NCBI GenBank assembly: GCA_028280575.1
Contig: JANQLN010000099.1
Span: 1 to 37,294 of the forward strand
Length of the DNA: 37,294 nucleotides
Direction of reading: 5' to 3'
Source of the DNA: Clostridia bacterium
GTDB taxonomy: Bacteria; Bacillota; Clostridia; Acetivibrionales; STF1-152
Part shown: positions 23,471 through 33,551 of the stretch, piece after piece
Layout: every line of letters begins with the position of its first letter
Numbering within the stretch: position 1 is the stretch's first letter
Position numbers and translations under genes: made by a program
Notes under the pieces: model-generated
Told to the model about the DNA's origin: nothing
Database searches by the model: none
The model's input: only the letters and a program-made list of their open reading frames with translations

Positions 23471-24577
23471 GTGGAGCAAAATATGAAATTCAAGCACGAA
23501 TTACCTGTAAAAATATATTATGGATCAAAATGCTTATCGGCCAACGATAAGGAACTGGTCAAATTAGGCAGGAAAGCCTTTATTATGACAGGCCCGAAAT
23601 CAGGCAAACTGAGCGGGGCATTGGAGGATGTTCTGGAAGCACTTAGATTGAACAATATTGAGTTCAGTATATTTGACAGGGTGGAAAATAATCCGTCTTT
23701 TAAAAATGTGGAAGAAGCTGGGAAAATAGCTGCGGATTTTGGTGCGGATTTTGTTATAGGTATTGGCGGAGGTTCTCCATTAGATGCTTCAAAAGCTGCT
23801 GCAGTTTTAGCGGTAAACAGAATAAAGCCGGTAGAGCTTTATAAAAATATGTACAAAAACAATCCTCTTCCCATAGCTGCCATACCTACAACTGCAGGTA
23901 CGGGAAGTGAAGTAACACCTTACTCCATACTTACAAGGCATGACTTAAAAACCAAGATGAGTTTTGGGAGCAGGCAAACATTTCCTCAAATAGCTTTTGT
24001 TGACCCGGGATACTTAAGGTCCGTGCCTGTCAAAATTCTTGCAAACACTGCTGTGGACGCATTATCCCATTCTATTGAAGGATATCTTAGTAAAAGAAGT
24101 ACTCCTGTCAGCGACCTCTATGCCGTCGAATCAATCAGGCAGTTTGGAAAATCATACAAAAATTTGTTAAAATTAGAAATAAATGAACAAACCAGGAATT
24201 CTCTTATGTATTCATCTATGCTGGGGGGGATGGTAATAACCCACACCGGTACTACAATAGTTCATTCTTTAGGATATTATCTTACCTATTTTTATGATGT
24301 ACCCCATGGTATGGCCAACGGAGTGTTTTTGGAAGAGTTCCTCTCTTACAACTATACGGCATCGGAGCAAAAAATCAACAATATTTTAAGCTTGTGTGAA
24401 TTAAAATCCATAAGAGAATTTGGAAAAGCAATTGAGATGCTTGTAGGAAATTTTAAATTAACCTGTGAAGATGCCAGGAAATGTGCGGAATCAGTTCCTG
24501 GAAACAAAGTAAGCTCGAATCCGGAAAATATAGATGTTAGTGGTTTATACGGTATTGTAAAAAAATCATGTTGCTAG
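23471..24577 (+). CDS. Iron-type alcohol dehydrogenase family protein
   Basis: A 368-residue group III dehydrogenase. The NAD(P)-binding GGGSPLDASK lies at 99-108 and PTTAGTGSE at 139-147. Metal ligands are D196, H200, H265 and H279 in VDALSHSIEG, HSLGYY and VPHGMANG. The family reduces aldehydes to alcohols or the reverse, often in fermentation. It is a little shorter than 1,3-propanediol or butanol dehydrogenases (about 385), with a shortened C-terminal part. Start choice: GTG 23471 has GGAGG at six bases, while ATG 23483 has GTGGAG; the difference is four residues. It stands alone with operator-like repeats upstream. Substrate unknown. Confidence 0.92.
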   Translation: MEQNMKFKHELPVKIYYGSKCLSANDKELVKLGRKAFIMTGPKSGKLSGALEDVLEALRLNNIEFSIFDRVENNPSFKNVEEAGKIAADFGADFVIGIGGGSPLDASKAAAVLAVNRIKPVELYKNMYKNNPLPIAAIPTTAGTGSEVTPYSILTRHDLKTKMSFGSRQTFPQIAFVDPGYLRSVPVKILANTAVDALSHSIEGYLSKRSTPVSDLYAVESIRQFGKSYKNLLKLEINEQTRNSLMYSSMLGGMVITHTGTTIVHSLGYYLTYFYDVPHGMANGVFLEEFLSYNYTASEQKINNILSLCELKSIREFGKAIEMLVGNFKLTCEDARKCAESVPGNKVSSNPENIDVSGLYGIVKKSCC

Positions 24578-24599
24578 GAGAATTATAAAATTTTATATC

Positions 24600-24613
24600 A
24601 TTTCCCGGGAAAT
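24600..24613. other. 14-base palindrome after the dehydrogenase gene
   Basis: ATTTCCCGGGAAAT is perfectly symmetric and lies between the dehydrogenase stop and the next gene. It could be an operator for the downstream genes; it is too compact to be a normal terminator. Confidence 0.3.
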
Positions 24614-24678
24614 ATTGTCGTTTTATAGGGAATGTGAAAAATAAAATGAATTTTTTGAGTATTTAGGGGGAGTAAAGT

Positions 24679-25317
24679 ATGGATGTATATTACTATATAT
24701 CTGCTGATAAGGAACGGGATTCATTGGACTGTGGTATAAAATTATCCGAAGGACATGATAAAACCATACATTTAAATGGAAAAGACAGGAAATGTTTTTC
24801 CGCATTTTTAAACCCAAGGGATAATAATTTGAAATATTTGGATAATAGTTATGTTTGTATAAAAATGGATATAGCAAATAAATACTGCTATATTGCGGAA
24901 GGGTATTTTGGAAAAATGTCAGGTTATAACGCTCAAATGGAAGATTTGTATTTAAAAAGCATAATGCCTTGCGTAGACTATGTTTTTGGAACCTACAGGT
25001 CTCCTGAGTGTCTTGTTACCACTACTGTAATAGGGGACCAGATTAGCAAGCTCAACAGGAAAAAAGATTCCCCGCTCCTGTACGAAAGCTCTGAAGAGCT
25101 TTACATAAATAATATTATGCAAATATACAAGGAGCAATATTATGAATTTGGAAATGATGTACTGTACAGCTTTTACAACACCCTTGCAATGAATGGGAAA
25201 ATTGATAAATTTGAAGATACGAAACAGGATATTGCCGTATTTGTCTGCAAGGAAAAAAATAAAACAGTTGTGTTTAAAATACCGGATTGGGAAAAATATG
25301 ATGGAGAGAAAAAATGA
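24679..25317 (+). CDS. Uncharacterised protein coupled to birA
   Basis: A 212-residue soluble protein of unknown family, starting MDVYYYISADKERDSLDCG. No signal peptide, membrane segment or recognised catalytic motif is seen. It has several dispersed aromatic and Cys residues (FGTYRSPECLVTTTVIGDQ in the middle). AGGGGGAGT precedes the ATG. Its stop overlaps the birA start in an ATGA junction, so translation is coupled. That points to a conserved partnership or just operon packing. Confidence 0.75.
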   Translation: MDVYYYISADKERDSLDCGIKLSEGHDKTIHLNGKDRKCFSAFLNPRDNNLKYLDNSYVCIKMDIANKYCYIAEGYFGKMSGYNAQMEDLYLKSIMPCVDYVFGTYRSPECLVTTTVIGDQISKLNRKKDSPLLYESSEELYINNIMQIYKEQYYEFGNDVLYSFYNTLAMNGKIDKFEDTKQDIAVFVCKEKNKTVVFKIPDWEKYDGEKK

Positions 25318-26297
25318 AATATAAAATACTGGAAGAGTTGAAAAAGCAAAAAGAAAGCTATGTTTCGGGACAAAAGCTCAGTGTGATTTTAAATGTCTCA
25401 AGAACCGCAATATGGAAGCATATAGTTGAGCTTAGAAATGAAGGCTACTCTATAGCTGCAGTTTCAAGAAAAGGCTATAAATTAAATAATTCAAATGATA
25501 TTCTTAATATGTATGAGCTCAGCGGCATACAGAACATCCGCTATTATGAAAGTGTATCTTCAACCAATGATATTGCAAAGCAATTGGCTGTTTCCGGCAG
25601 CAGTGAATGGACGGTTGTGGTAGCTGACAACCAGACTGCCGGAAAAGGAAGGCTGGGAAGAAAATGGATAACAACACCTAAAAAAGGTATATGGATGTCC
25701 ATATTGTTAAAACCTTGCATACCCCCGTGGGAGATCCAATTAATGACACTGGCCGCATCTTGTGCCGTTGCTCTGGCGTTAAAGGATACGGTAAATGTTG
25801 ATGCAGGAATTAAATGGCCTAATGATGTACTTATAGAGGGTAAAAAAGTATGTGGAATTCTTTTGGAAATGAACTCTGAAGCCGACCGTATAAATCATAT
25901 AGTTGCGGGGATTGGTATCAATTTCAGCCATGAAATGCATGATTTCCCCAAAGAACTTGCAAATACCGCCACGTCCGTTAAAATTAGCCTGAACAATAAT
26001 GGCAGAGATATTGAAGGAATTAAAAGATATGATATAATAAAAGCTGTAATCAAAAGAATGAAGGAGTTATATGAGCAAATTCAAATAGGAAATGCCCAAC
26101 CGGTACTTGACGGTTGGAGGAAATACAATGTCACCCTTGGCAAAAATGTAAAGGTGATATATCACAACAAAGAATATACAGGTATAGCCACGGAATTAAC
26201 AAATGAAGGTAATTTAACGGTGCTTTGTGAAGACGGTATCAAAAGAACAATTTCTTCGGGAGAGGTTTCAGTAAGAGGTCTTATGAATTATATTTGA
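25314..26297 (+). CDS. birA: Bifunctional biotin ligase / biotin operon repressor
   Basis: A 327-residue group II biotin-protein ligase. The N-terminal winged helix (about 1-60; RTAIWKHIVELRNEGYSI) binds DNA. The catalytic domain has GKGRLGRKW at 110-118, KWPNDVL at 167-173 and VCGILLE near 179-185. The C-terminal SH3-like domain begins near 280. It makes biotinyl-AMP and biotinylates carboxylase carriers; the apo or holo dimer represses biotin genes. No biotin-synthesis gene is nearby, so the DNA targets are elsewhere. It is translated from an ATGA overlap with the upstream gene. Confidence 0.95.
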   Translation: MKYKILEELKKQKESYVSGQKLSVILNVSRTAIWKHIVELRNEGYSIAAVSRKGYKLNNSNDILNMYELSGIQNIRYYESVSSTNDIAKQLAVSGSSEWTVVVADNQTAGKGRLGRKWITTPKKGIWMSILLKPCIPPWEIQLMTLAASCAVALALKDTVNVDAGIKWPNDVLIEGKKVCGILLEMNSEADRINHIVAGIGINFSHEMHDFPKELANTATSVKISLNNNGRDIEGIKRYDIIKAVIKRMKELYEQIQIGNAQPVLDGWRKYNVTLGKNVKVIYHNKEYTGIATELTNEGNLTVLCEDGIKRTISSGEVSVRGLMNYI

Positions 26298-26316
26298 AAG
26301 GTTGGGAGAATAATAA

Positions 26317-26691
26317 ATGGCTAAAAAACGCACTTACCAGTACAAAAAAAGTAATGACAGCAGCAAGGGGCAGTCTAACAATCAAAGAAGGAATACCAGC
26401 CAGGGGAAGCAAAACCGGAACAGGCCTGCTGCAAATGAGCATGATTATAAGAAAAGAGATGGTGATAATTATAACCGAAGCAATTCAAATAGCAGCAACA
26501 GAGGTGCTGCCAGGAGCTCTAACGTCAAAAAAAATACAAGATATAAAGATAATGAAAAGTTTTCCAAGAAAAAAAATGTTAGAAGAAAGGTAAGGGTAGA
26601 GGAAACTGTTGAGGATGTAAAAGCCGATATTGCAAGAATTAACAAGGAAATAGAGCTTGAAATAAGGGAAATCCGCAGTCTTAAACTTTAG
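26317..26691 (+). CDS. Very basic low-complexity protein
   Basis: A 124-residue protein, very rich in Lys, Arg, Asn and Ser in the first 85 residues ([20 protein letters not shown]), with almost no hydrophobic residues and no Cys. The last 35 residues form a charged helix ([19 protein letters not shown]). It looks like a nucleic-acid-binding or ribosome-associated disordered protein, but I know no family. TTGGGAGAA precedes the ATG. It lies 19 bases after birA and 20 bases before coaX, inside a tight operon, which supports it being real. Confidence 0.75.
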   Translation: MAKKRTYQYKKSNDSSKGQSNNQRRNTSQGKQNRNRPAANEHDYKKRDGDNYNRSNSNSSNRGAARSSNVKKNTRYKDNEKFSKKKNVRRKVRVEETVEDVKADIARINKEIELEIREIRSLKL

Positions 26692-26711
26692 TCCTTAAAC
26701 GGAGGAATATA

Positions 26712-27482
26712 ATGCTTTTAGTAATGGATGTAGGCAATACGAATATTGTTATGGGTGTATATAGAGGGAAAGAACTGGTTGCACACTGGAGGATGGCTAC
26801 AAATATCAGTAAAACATCAGATGAAACAGGTATGTTTATTGTGAACCTTTTTCACCTGAATAAATTGGACATTGATGAAATTAACGATGTAATTATTGCT
26901 TCGGTTGTCCCGCCTGTTATGTATTCACTTGAACATGCCGTAAGAAAATATATCAAGCTGGAACCAATACTACTTGAACCCGGTATTAAAACAGGTATTA
27001 ATATAAAATATGAAAATCCCAGGGAGGTAGGAGCGGATAGGATAGCAAATGCAGTTGGCGGCTGTGAAATTTACGGCGGGCCATTAATTATTGTTGATTT
27101 TGGAACGGCTACTACTTTCTGTGCCGTTTCTGCAAAACATGAATACCTTGGAGGCCTGATCTGTCCAGGAATAAAGATATCGGCCGACGCTCTGTTTCAA
27201 AATTGCGCGAAGCTGCCAAGGATTGAAATTGAAAAACCAGGGTCGGTTATAGGCAAGAATACGGTACACAGTATGAAATCGGGAATAGTGTACGGATATG
27301 TGGGACAGGTGGATTATATTGTAAAGAGGATGAAGGTAGAGATGAATGAAAAAAAATATACGGTTGTTGCCACAGGGGGCCTTGCCAGGTTTATTGCAGA
27401 AGAGTCTGAAACAATAGATGAAGTTAACGGATTACTTTCTCTGGAGGGTTTGAGGATAATATATGAAAAAAATAAGGTATAG
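26712..27482 (+). CDS. coaX: Type III pantothenate kinase
   Basis: A 256-residue kinase of the ASKHA fold that phosphorylates pantothenate, the first step of coenzyme A synthesis. Seen: MDVGNTN at 5-11 (phosphate loop), GADR at 107-110 with D109, and DFGTAT at 129-134. A glycine-rich GGLA near the C-terminus completes the nucleotide site. Length fits CoaX. Unlike type I or II enzymes it is not expected to be inhibited by CoA and usually needs a monovalent cation. AACGGAGGAA precedes the ATG. The gene end overlaps the next gene start by 20 bases. Confidence 0.96.
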   Translation: MLLVMDVGNTNIVMGVYRGKELVAHWRMATNISKTSDETGMFIVNLFHLNKLDIDEINDVIIASVVPPVMYSLEHAVRKYIKLEPILLEPGIKTGINIKYENPREVGADRIANAVGGCEIYGGPLIIVDFGTATTFCAVSAKHEYLGGLICPGIKISADALFQNCAKLPRIEIEKPGSVIGKNTVHSMKSGIVYGYVGQVDYIVKRMKVEMNEKKYTVVATGGLARFIAEESETIDEVNGLLSLEGLRIIYEKNKV

Positions 27483-28872
27483 GGCCCCGCTCTATGAAGC
27501 CTTGCTTGAATATTCAAAATCAGGCGTTATTCCTTTTCATATGCCTGGACATAAAATGGGCAAGGGATTGCCCGACACCTTTTCGGAAAACATTTCTAAA
27601 TTTGACATTACTGAAATTAATGGTATGGATAATCTACACGACCCCCGCGGACTGGTAAAAAAGTCTGAGGCTTTGGCAGCAGAAGCGTTTGGCAGCAGAA
27701 GGGCTTTTTTTCTTGTTAATGGTTCAACAGCCGGAATACTTGCTTCTATACTTTATATCAGCAATAAAGGAGCCAGGCTTATAGTCCAGAGGAACAGCCA
27801 TAAATCAGTTTATAACGGTATGATCCTGGCAGGAGTTGAACCGGAATACATAATGCCTGGATTGATTCAACACTTTGGGATACCCGGGCCTGTAAGTCCA
27901 AATGATGTAAACGATGCTCTGGGTAAATGCCATGATGCGCCAGCAGTATTAATTACGAGCCCAGGTTATTATGGTATATGCAGTGATATAAAGGAAATAG
28001 CACAGATTGTCCACAGCTATAATAAAATCCTCATTGTCGATGAAGCTCACGGCAGCCATCTTAGATTCAGTAAAGAACTCCCTTTATCGGCAGTTGAATC
28101 CGGGGCCGACATAGTCATTCAAAGTGCCCATAAAACATTGCCTGCATTGACCCAGGCGGCATATTTGCACATTGGCGGCAGGATTAACGGCGATGAAATT
28201 TTGGAAAAGATAAACATGCTGCAGACAACAAGCCCGTCATATGCCATAATGTCGTCATTGGACCTGGCCAGAGGTATAATGGAGCAGGAAGGGCAGCAGA
28301 GGATTTCAGAGCTTTTGAAGAATATACAAATATTAAAAACCAGATTAAAGGAATGTGCCGGCGTAAAGATACTTGAAGATGCAAGACTGGATGGCACACG
28401 GCTGGTAGTCAATGTTGCGGCCCTTGGAATGACAGGATACGAGGCTGCACAGACTCTAAGGGAAAAATTCAATATTGAAGTAGAAATGGCCGATCTGTAT
28501 AATATGGTTTTTGTTTTAACTATCTCCGACAGCTTCGAGGACCTGGACAAATTAAGTGATTCAATAATGAAGCTTTGCAAACGTTATGGAAAAGGAATTG
28601 CCCAGGGGCCGGATATAAACAGGATACCTGAATTCAATAGAAAATCAGGACTAATATCTGCTTCTAAAAGTCCAAAAACAATCATGCACATGGATAAAGC
28701 TGCCGGACATATATCAGGCGCTTTCCTTATACCGTATCCTCCCGGGATTCCGTTAGTTTGTCCGGGGGAAGAGATAACTTTTGAAGTTTTGAACTTTATC
28801 ATGGATGTAATAAATGTGGGTGGAGATGTGAATGGAGTAGACGAGAACCTATGTGTAAAAGTTATAAATTGA
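27463..28872 (+). CDS. Orn/Lys/Arg decarboxylase family PLP enzyme
   Basis: A 469-residue PLP enzyme of the bacterial Orn/Lys/Arg decarboxylase (SpeA/YaaO) group. The N-terminal [11 protein letters not shown] (25-35) and GMDNLHDP (54-61) are hallmarks. The PLP lysine is K224 in [12 protein letters not shown], and DEAHGSH (193-199) holds the cofactor Asp and base-stacking His. The short form, without the N-terminal wing domain of inducible CadA/SpeC, resembles Bacillus YaaO/SpeA. It probably makes agmatine or cadaverine for polyamines. Its ATG lies 20 bases inside coaX, so it is coupled to it. Which basic amino acid it uses cannot be told from sequence alone. Confidence 0.93.
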   Translation: MKKIRYRAPLYEALLEYSKSGVIPFHMPGHKMGKGLPDTFSENISKFDITEINGMDNLHDPRGLVKKSEALAAEAFGSRRAFFLVNGSTAGILASILYISNKGARLIVQRNSHKSVYNGMILAGVEPEYIMPGLIQHFGIPGPVSPNDVNDALGKCHDAPAVLITSPGYYGICSDIKEIAQIVHSYNKILIVDEAHGSHLRFSKELPLSAVESGADIVIQSAHKTLPALTQAAYLHIGGRINGDEILEKINMLQTTSPSYAIMSSLDLARGIMEQEGQQRISELLKNIQILKTRLKECAGVKILEDARLDGTRLVVNVAALGMTGYEAAQTLREKFNIEVEMADLYNMVFVLTISDSFEDLDKLSDSIMKLCKRYGKGIAQGPDINRIPEFNRKSGLISASKSPKTIMHMDKAAGHISGAFLIPYPPGIPLVCPGEEITFEVLNFIMDVINVGGDVNGVDENLCVKVIN

Positions 28873-28875
28873 GTA

Positions 28876-31134
28876 TTATTTGCTGCTGTAAAACTTTCTG
28901 TATTGACCGGGGGTGAAGCCGGTTGTTTGTTTGAATTTTTTTATGAAGCTGGAAGTGTCGGAATAACCGATTGATTGTACAATACTGGAAACTGTTTCAA
29001 AAGTGGATGCTAACAGTTTCTTGGATTTTTCGATTCTAAGGTTTGCTACATATTCAATAATAGTCATTTTCATATGGTCTTTAAAATACCGGCTTACATA
29101 GGATGGTGAAATATTCAGCTCCTTGGCCATTGAATTAATAGAGAAATCATAATACAGATAATTTTTATCAATATATCTTAACATATCGTCCTTCAGATTA
29201 TAGTTATGGCTTTCAATATGAGCTGCAATATGTTCCGATAATTTATTACAGGTCTTCATAACAATTTCAACCAATTCTTCAACTGATTTAAAGTCAGAAA
29301 TGAAAATTTCATTATAAAATTCATTAATAAAATCTTTATGGTTGAAATTTATCTCCTGCATTACCTTTGTTATAATATTTATAATGTCAAAATATATGCA
29401 CCTTGACATTATAAAAGGCATATCGACATTATTGATTTTATCAATAATCAGCTTAAACGATTTATTAGTGTTTTCCATATTGCCGGTTTTTATATGAAAG
29501 GATAACTGATTTAATTCTTTTTTGGGATACCAGCTGATATCAGGCATTACCTTATTAATATCACTATAATATATAATCTGTATATTTCCTTTAATAAATT
29601 TGTAGTCATATGAAATTAAAGCTTCAAAATATGAATTTACTATTTTGGATATATCCTTATAGACTTTACCGACACCTATTGTGCACGATATATATTTTTT
29701 TTCTTCCAGGAGGATTTGGATGGAATTAAATAATTCCTTCAAATTGGTTTTATTTGGATTTTTCAAACCGAACAAAAATATCAGATGGTTTTTTCGCGGA
29801 CTTTTTTTCCCATATCCTTCGATATCCCCTGGCAAATTTTCTTCTAAATATTCAATGATTTCGTATTTATTCTTTTTTGTTTCATTTGATAAATCAAATA
29901 CTGCTGATAAATAGTAAGAGCCGGTAAATTTGATGCCCAGTTCCTTCCCTTTTTGGTTGAATTCTTCTACTGTAGTAATTTCGCCTTTTATAAGACTTAA
30001 AAGCAGATATTCCTTTAAGGCATTTTTGCTGTTTTTAATTTTTCGGCCAAGCTTTTCATTTGCAGAGTTTATATTACTTATGGCAGTTTGTATTGCCTGT
30101 ATCTCGTTCTTTTCAGTATTATTATCTCCTGATATTTTTTCTGTAAAAATTTTAAGCTTTTTAATAGGGTTATAGCTTAAGTGGAGAAATATGTATATTG
30201 TTAGAAGCCCCAGCAAAAATATAAAAAGATAACCGGGTATCAATATCCTTCTAACGGCGGAAATGTTTTTTAATGACGTATTTTCCGGTACGTATGATAA
30301 ATATGTTAAATTTGTTTTTTCTGATTTGACATATAACAGAATATAATTTTCCTTTTCAAAAAAAATATTCATATATCCGGAATGATTAAAATTATTTGAG
30401 GAAACAAATGCTTCGAGTAAATAATCGGAAATATTGTTTGATAAAGAAGTAATAACCCTGTTATTCTCATCTAAAATAATAATATTACCTGCATGTGATA
30501 AAATATCATCATTGGCTTTTTTCAAAATAGACTTTTCATTGATAAAAAAAGCAACAGATGCATAAGGAGATTTACTTGTCAGGGGTACGGGATATAAAAA
30601 AGCAATCAATTTATGATGTGATGCCAAATCAAACACACTGCTGGTGGAATAGATTTTGCGCCGTTCTATGTTATTTAAATCATGGAGTAAAGTTTGTTTA
30701 TCCCACTTGTCAAAAACATACAAGGATTCCATAAACATTTTTTTGGAAAAAACCGCAAAAGCACTATAAATCACATCATCATCATGGAAATAGTACAGTG
30801 TGTTGTAGATACTGTCATTGGTAAGAGTATAATCATCCAGTACTTTGATGGCTTCAATTTTTTGATATGTATCTGAATATTTAAGGGACGGAGTTAAATT
30901 TTCATTAATGGATATTTGAAAAACTGTTTTCTCAAGCTCGTTAATGTCAGTATCAATAATTCTTTGTAATTGCATAAGCATGTTGATATTATCATTTATT
31001 AAATCCTTTTTGGATTGGTCCATAAACAAATTTAATATTACAATACTTAAAACCAATATAGGTATAAGCAGCAGTACTATATATGAAATAAGATACTTGA
31101 AAAAAACACTTTTACATTTTTTATTTGTTTTCAT
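28876..31134 (-). CDS. Membrane-anchored AraC-family regulator (YesN-like)
   Basis: A 752-residue sensor-regulator. A first membrane helix at about 12-37 and a second at 298-318 enclose an extracellular domain of about 260 residues. A cytoplasmic linker follows the second helix (YNPIKKLKIF, HAMP-like). The C-terminal AraC double HTH (about 650-748) contains FSINSMAKELNISPSYVSRY and ends SSFIKKFKQTTGFTPGQYR. Such proteins sense extracellular sugars or binding-protein complexes and activate the adjacent sugar transporter. It is divergent from the LplB/YtcP-like transporter operon, fitting that. It converges on the decarboxylase gene with only three bases between stop codons, so their transcripts overlap. 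AGAGGGA precedes the ATG. Confidence 0.93.
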   Translation of the reverse strand: MKTNKKCKSVFFKYLISYIVLLLIPILVLSIVILNLFMDQSKKDLINDNINMLMQLQRIIDTDINELEKTVFQISINENLTPSLKYSDTYQKIEAIKVLDDYTLTNDSIYNTLYYFHDDDVIYSAFAVFSKKMFMESLYVFDKWDKQTLLHDLNNIERRKIYSTSSVFDLASHHKLIAFLYPVPLTSKSPYASVAFFINEKSILKKANDDILSHAGNIIILDENNRVITSLSNNISDYLLEAFVSSNNFNHSGYMNIFFEKENYILLYVKSEKTNLTYLSYVPENTSLKNISAVRRILIPGYLFIFLLGLLTIYIFLHLSYNPIKKLKIFTEKISGDNNTEKNEIQAIQTAISNINSANEKLGRKIKNSKNALKEYLLLSLIKGEITTVEEFNQKGKELGIKFTGSYYLSAVFDLSNETKKNKYEIIEYLEENLPGDIEGYGKKSPRKNHLIFLFGLKNPNKTNLKELFNSIQILLEEKKYISCTIGVGKVYKDISKIVNSYFEALISYDYKFIKGNIQIIYYSDINKVMPDISWYPKKELNQLSFHIKTGNMENTNKSFKLIIDKINNVDMPFIMSRCIYFDIINIITKVMQEINFNHKDFINEFYNEIFISDFKSVEELVEIVMKTCNKLSEHIAAHIESHNYNLKDDMLRYIDKNYLYYDFSINSMAKELNISPSYVSRYFKDHMKMTIIEYVANLRIEKSKKLLASTFETVSSIVQSIGYSDTSSFIKKFKQTTGFTPGQYRKFYSSK

Positions 31135-31629
31135 AATTCCCTCTTAAACGATGGAAATTTATATAAAAAACAAGCCGAATTTGCAACATTATTATATCCC
31201 ATTGAATAGAGTTAGTCAAGAAAGAGCAATTTGCTTAAGAAAACTTATATCTGGATATTTGTTGCTTTTTTTGCGGATATTGAGCTTAAAATAATGGATG
31301 AAAAGATGTGCGCAAGGGTTTTGCTACAGGCAGTAGTTTCATATAGCGGTTAAGATATTGAACACAGAGAGAATTTCATACTCATCGTAAGCCTTCAGGT
31401 ATCATTATCATGTAAAAAAAAACATATGGTTCAGAATCAGCTTATTTATCAATATTACATAGATGTAAAGGATAGCATATTCATCTTTTTTTTACATATT
31501 TACAAAACTGGCTTTTAAGGTTATTATGGATTCACACAGGATTTGGCAGTAGCTTATTTTCTTACTTATAAAGCAATTTAAACACAGATTAATAAAAAAT
31601 TATCAATTATATGCCAATTAGAAAGAAGG
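31135..31629. other. Divergent regulatory region of the second ABC operon
   Basis: This 495-base gap separates the AraC regulator and transporter genes. I see a candidate promoter (31499-31527) and an ATGTAAA ... TTTACAT inverted pair at about 31462-31498. It is otherwise AT-rich with no gene. Binding sites for the AraC regulator should lie here. Confidence 0.55.
31499..31527 (+). promoter_or_regulatory. Candidate promoter of the second ABC operon
   Basis: TTTACA (31499-31504), 17-base spacer, TATTAT (31522-31527). The start codon is about 103 bases downstream. The ATGTAAA/TTTACAT inverted pair overlaps the upstream side. Confidence 0.45.
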
Positions 31630-32601
31630 TTGAATGATTTGTATTCAATTACCGCATCAAAGAACAGGCATAGTGAAAATATGAAAAGCAACAGGTTCAT
31701 AATTGCTAAAAGAAGGATTTTAAAAAATTATGATTTATACCTGCTTTTTATCCCTACACTAGCATATTTTCTTATATTTCATTATGGGCCAATGTATGGT
31801 TTGCAGATTGCATTTAAGGATTTCATCTCTATTAAAGGGATTACAGAAAGTCCCTGGGTAGGCTTTAAGCATTTCGAAAGATTTTTTAATTCGTATCAGG
31901 CCTGGCCGGTTATTAGAAATACCCTTATATTGAGCTTTTATAATTTGCTTGCAGGTTTTCCGGCTCCAATTATTTTGGCTTTACTGTTAAATCAAACAAA
32001 CAACAGGTATTTCAAGAAATTGGTACAAAATATTACCTATGCTCCCCATTTTATTTCCATAGTGGTTATTGTAGGTATGATGAGAATATTCCTGTCACCA
32101 TCAACCGGGCTGGTAAATGAAATTATAGATTTTTTTGGCGGTGAGAGGGTATTCTTTTTAGCCAATGTAGATTATTTCAAGCATTTATTTGTATTATCAG
32201 CCATCTGGCAAAATACGGGGTATTCAGCTATAATTTACTTGGCTACCTTGAGCAGCATAAATATTAGTTTGTATGAGGCTTCGATAGCTGACGGGGCCAG
32301 TAAAATTCAAAGAATATGGTATATTGATATTCCGGGTATTTTACCTACGGCTGCCATATTACTGATACTCCAGGCAGGACGGGTTATGCAGCTGGGTTTT
32401 CAAAAGGCTTTCCTTATGCAGAATCCATTGAATCTGGAAGCATCTGAAATAATTTCTACATATGTATATAAAACAGGTTTGCTGGCAGCTCAATACAGCT
32501 TTTCTACTGCCGTAGAGTTTTTCAAGTCTGTTGTAAACCTGGCTTTGGTATTAACTGTAAACTATATTTCAAAAGCATTAAGGCAGAGTACTTTATGGTA
32601 A
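31630..32601 (+). CDS. ABC transporter permease, LplB-like
   Basis: A 323-residue permease with a 30-residue polar N-terminus and six or more membrane helices. YLLFIPTLAYFLIFHYGPMYG is the characteristic LplB/YtcO start, and the EAA loop is SLYEASIADGASKIQRIWYI. These transport complex saccharides and are often labelled aldouronate importers in clostridia. The start is uncertain: TTG 31630 touches the GAAGG site, while an in-frame TTG at 31639 is better spaced and ATG 31681 lacks a site. It overlaps the next gene region, so the pair is co-transcribed. Confidence 0.9.
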   Translation: MNDLYSITASKNRHSENMKSNRFIIAKRRILKNYDLYLLFIPTLAYFLIFHYGPMYGLQIAFKDFISIKGITESPWVGFKHFERFFNSYQAWPVIRNTLILSFYNLLAGFPAPIILALLLNQTNNRYFKKLVQNITYAPHFISIVVIVGMMRIFLSPSTGLVNEIIDFFGGERVFFLANVDYFKHLFVLSAIWQNTGYSAIIYLATLSSINISLYEASIADGASKIQRIWYIDIPGILPTAAILLILQAGRVMQLGFQKAFLMQNPLNLEASEIISTYVYKTGLLAAQYSFSTAVEFFKSVVNLALVLTVNYISKALRQSTLW

Positions 32602-32615
32602 AGGAGGGCAATTGG

Positions 32616-33506
32616 ATGGTTGCTAAGTCAAGAACAACACAGGATAGAATTTTTGACCTTGTCAATTACATAATACTTGGAGCAATATTATTGTCAGTTT
32701 TATACCCGCTGTATTTTATCATAATTGCGTCTTTCAGTGATCCGGATTACATTAACAGCGGCAAGGTATGGCTATTTCCAAAGGGCATAACCCTGGAAGG
32801 TTATGGTAGAATATTCAGGGATGACAGTCTTATAAGAGGTTACAGGAATTCTCTGGTTTATACTTCCCTTGGAACCACTATTAATATTATTTTGACCCTG
32901 ACCGGAGCATATGTATTATCTCGAAGAGATTTATATGGGAGGAAGCTGTTTACCATTTTTATATTAATAACCATGTTCTTTCAGGGCGGGATAGTACCCA
33001 GGTATTTGCTTATAAAATCCCTTGGAATGACAAATACAATATGGGCGATGGTTTTGCCGCAGGCGATAATGGTATGGAATTTGATTGTAACCCGAAGCTT
33101 TTTTGAAACGAGTATTCCTGATGAGCTATTAAAGGCATCTTATATAGATGGCTGTACAAACACAAGGTTTTTTGTTTCCATAGCCCTGCCCCTGTCAAAA
33201 GCAATAGTTGCGGTTATGGTTGTTTTCTACGGTGTCTGGCACTGGAACTCATTTTTTGACCCGCTGATATTTTTGCAGGATGAAAAGAAGTATCCGCTGC
33301 AGCTTGTGCTGCGCTCAATATTGATTGAGGCAGAGGTCCAAAGCACAATGCTGGATGATACTGAAACAGCTGCGGTAATGGAAAGAATAGCAGACATGAT
33401 AAAATATGGGGCGATTATTTTAGCAAGCTTACCGGTATTGTTTGTTTATCCGTTTGCACAAAGGCATTTTGTGCAGGGTATAATGGTCGGTTCGGTCAAA
33501 GGGTAG
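32616..33506 (+). CDS. ABC transporter permease, YtcP-like
   Basis: A 296-residue permease with six helices and the EAA loop ELLKASYIDGCTNTRFFVSI. The ending RHFVQGIMVGSVKG is the usual one for LplC/YtcP partners. ATG 32616 is preferred because AAAGGAGGG lies upstream; an in-frame ATG at 32595 would overlap the preceding gene stop but precedes that site. It pairs with the LplB-like permease and the binding lipoprotein downstream. A palindromic repeat element has inserted between this gene and the binding-protein gene. Confidence 0.92.
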   Translation: MVAKSRTTQDRIFDLVNYIILGAILLSVLYPLYFIIIASFSDPDYINSGKVWLFPKGITLEGYGRIFRDDSLIRGYRNSLVYTSLGTTINIILTLTGAYVLSRRDLYGRKLFTIFILITMFFQGGIVPRYLLIKSLGMTNTIWAMVLPQAIMVWNLIVTRSFFETSIPDELLKASYIDGCTNTRFFVSIALPLSKAIVAVMVVFYGVWHWNSFFDPLIFLQDEKKYPLQLVLRSILIEAEVQSTMLDDTETAAVMERIADMIKYGAIILASLPVLFVYPFAQRHFVQGIMVGSVKG

Positions 33507-33551
33507 GTGTTTTATAAGAATGTGAAGGGGAAACCGGTACATGAATTAAAG

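Noticed and set aside
26294..26593. 99-codon frame overlapping the basic protein gene
   Set aside because: The other frame has the ribosome site, sits between operon neighbours and has a coherent composition.
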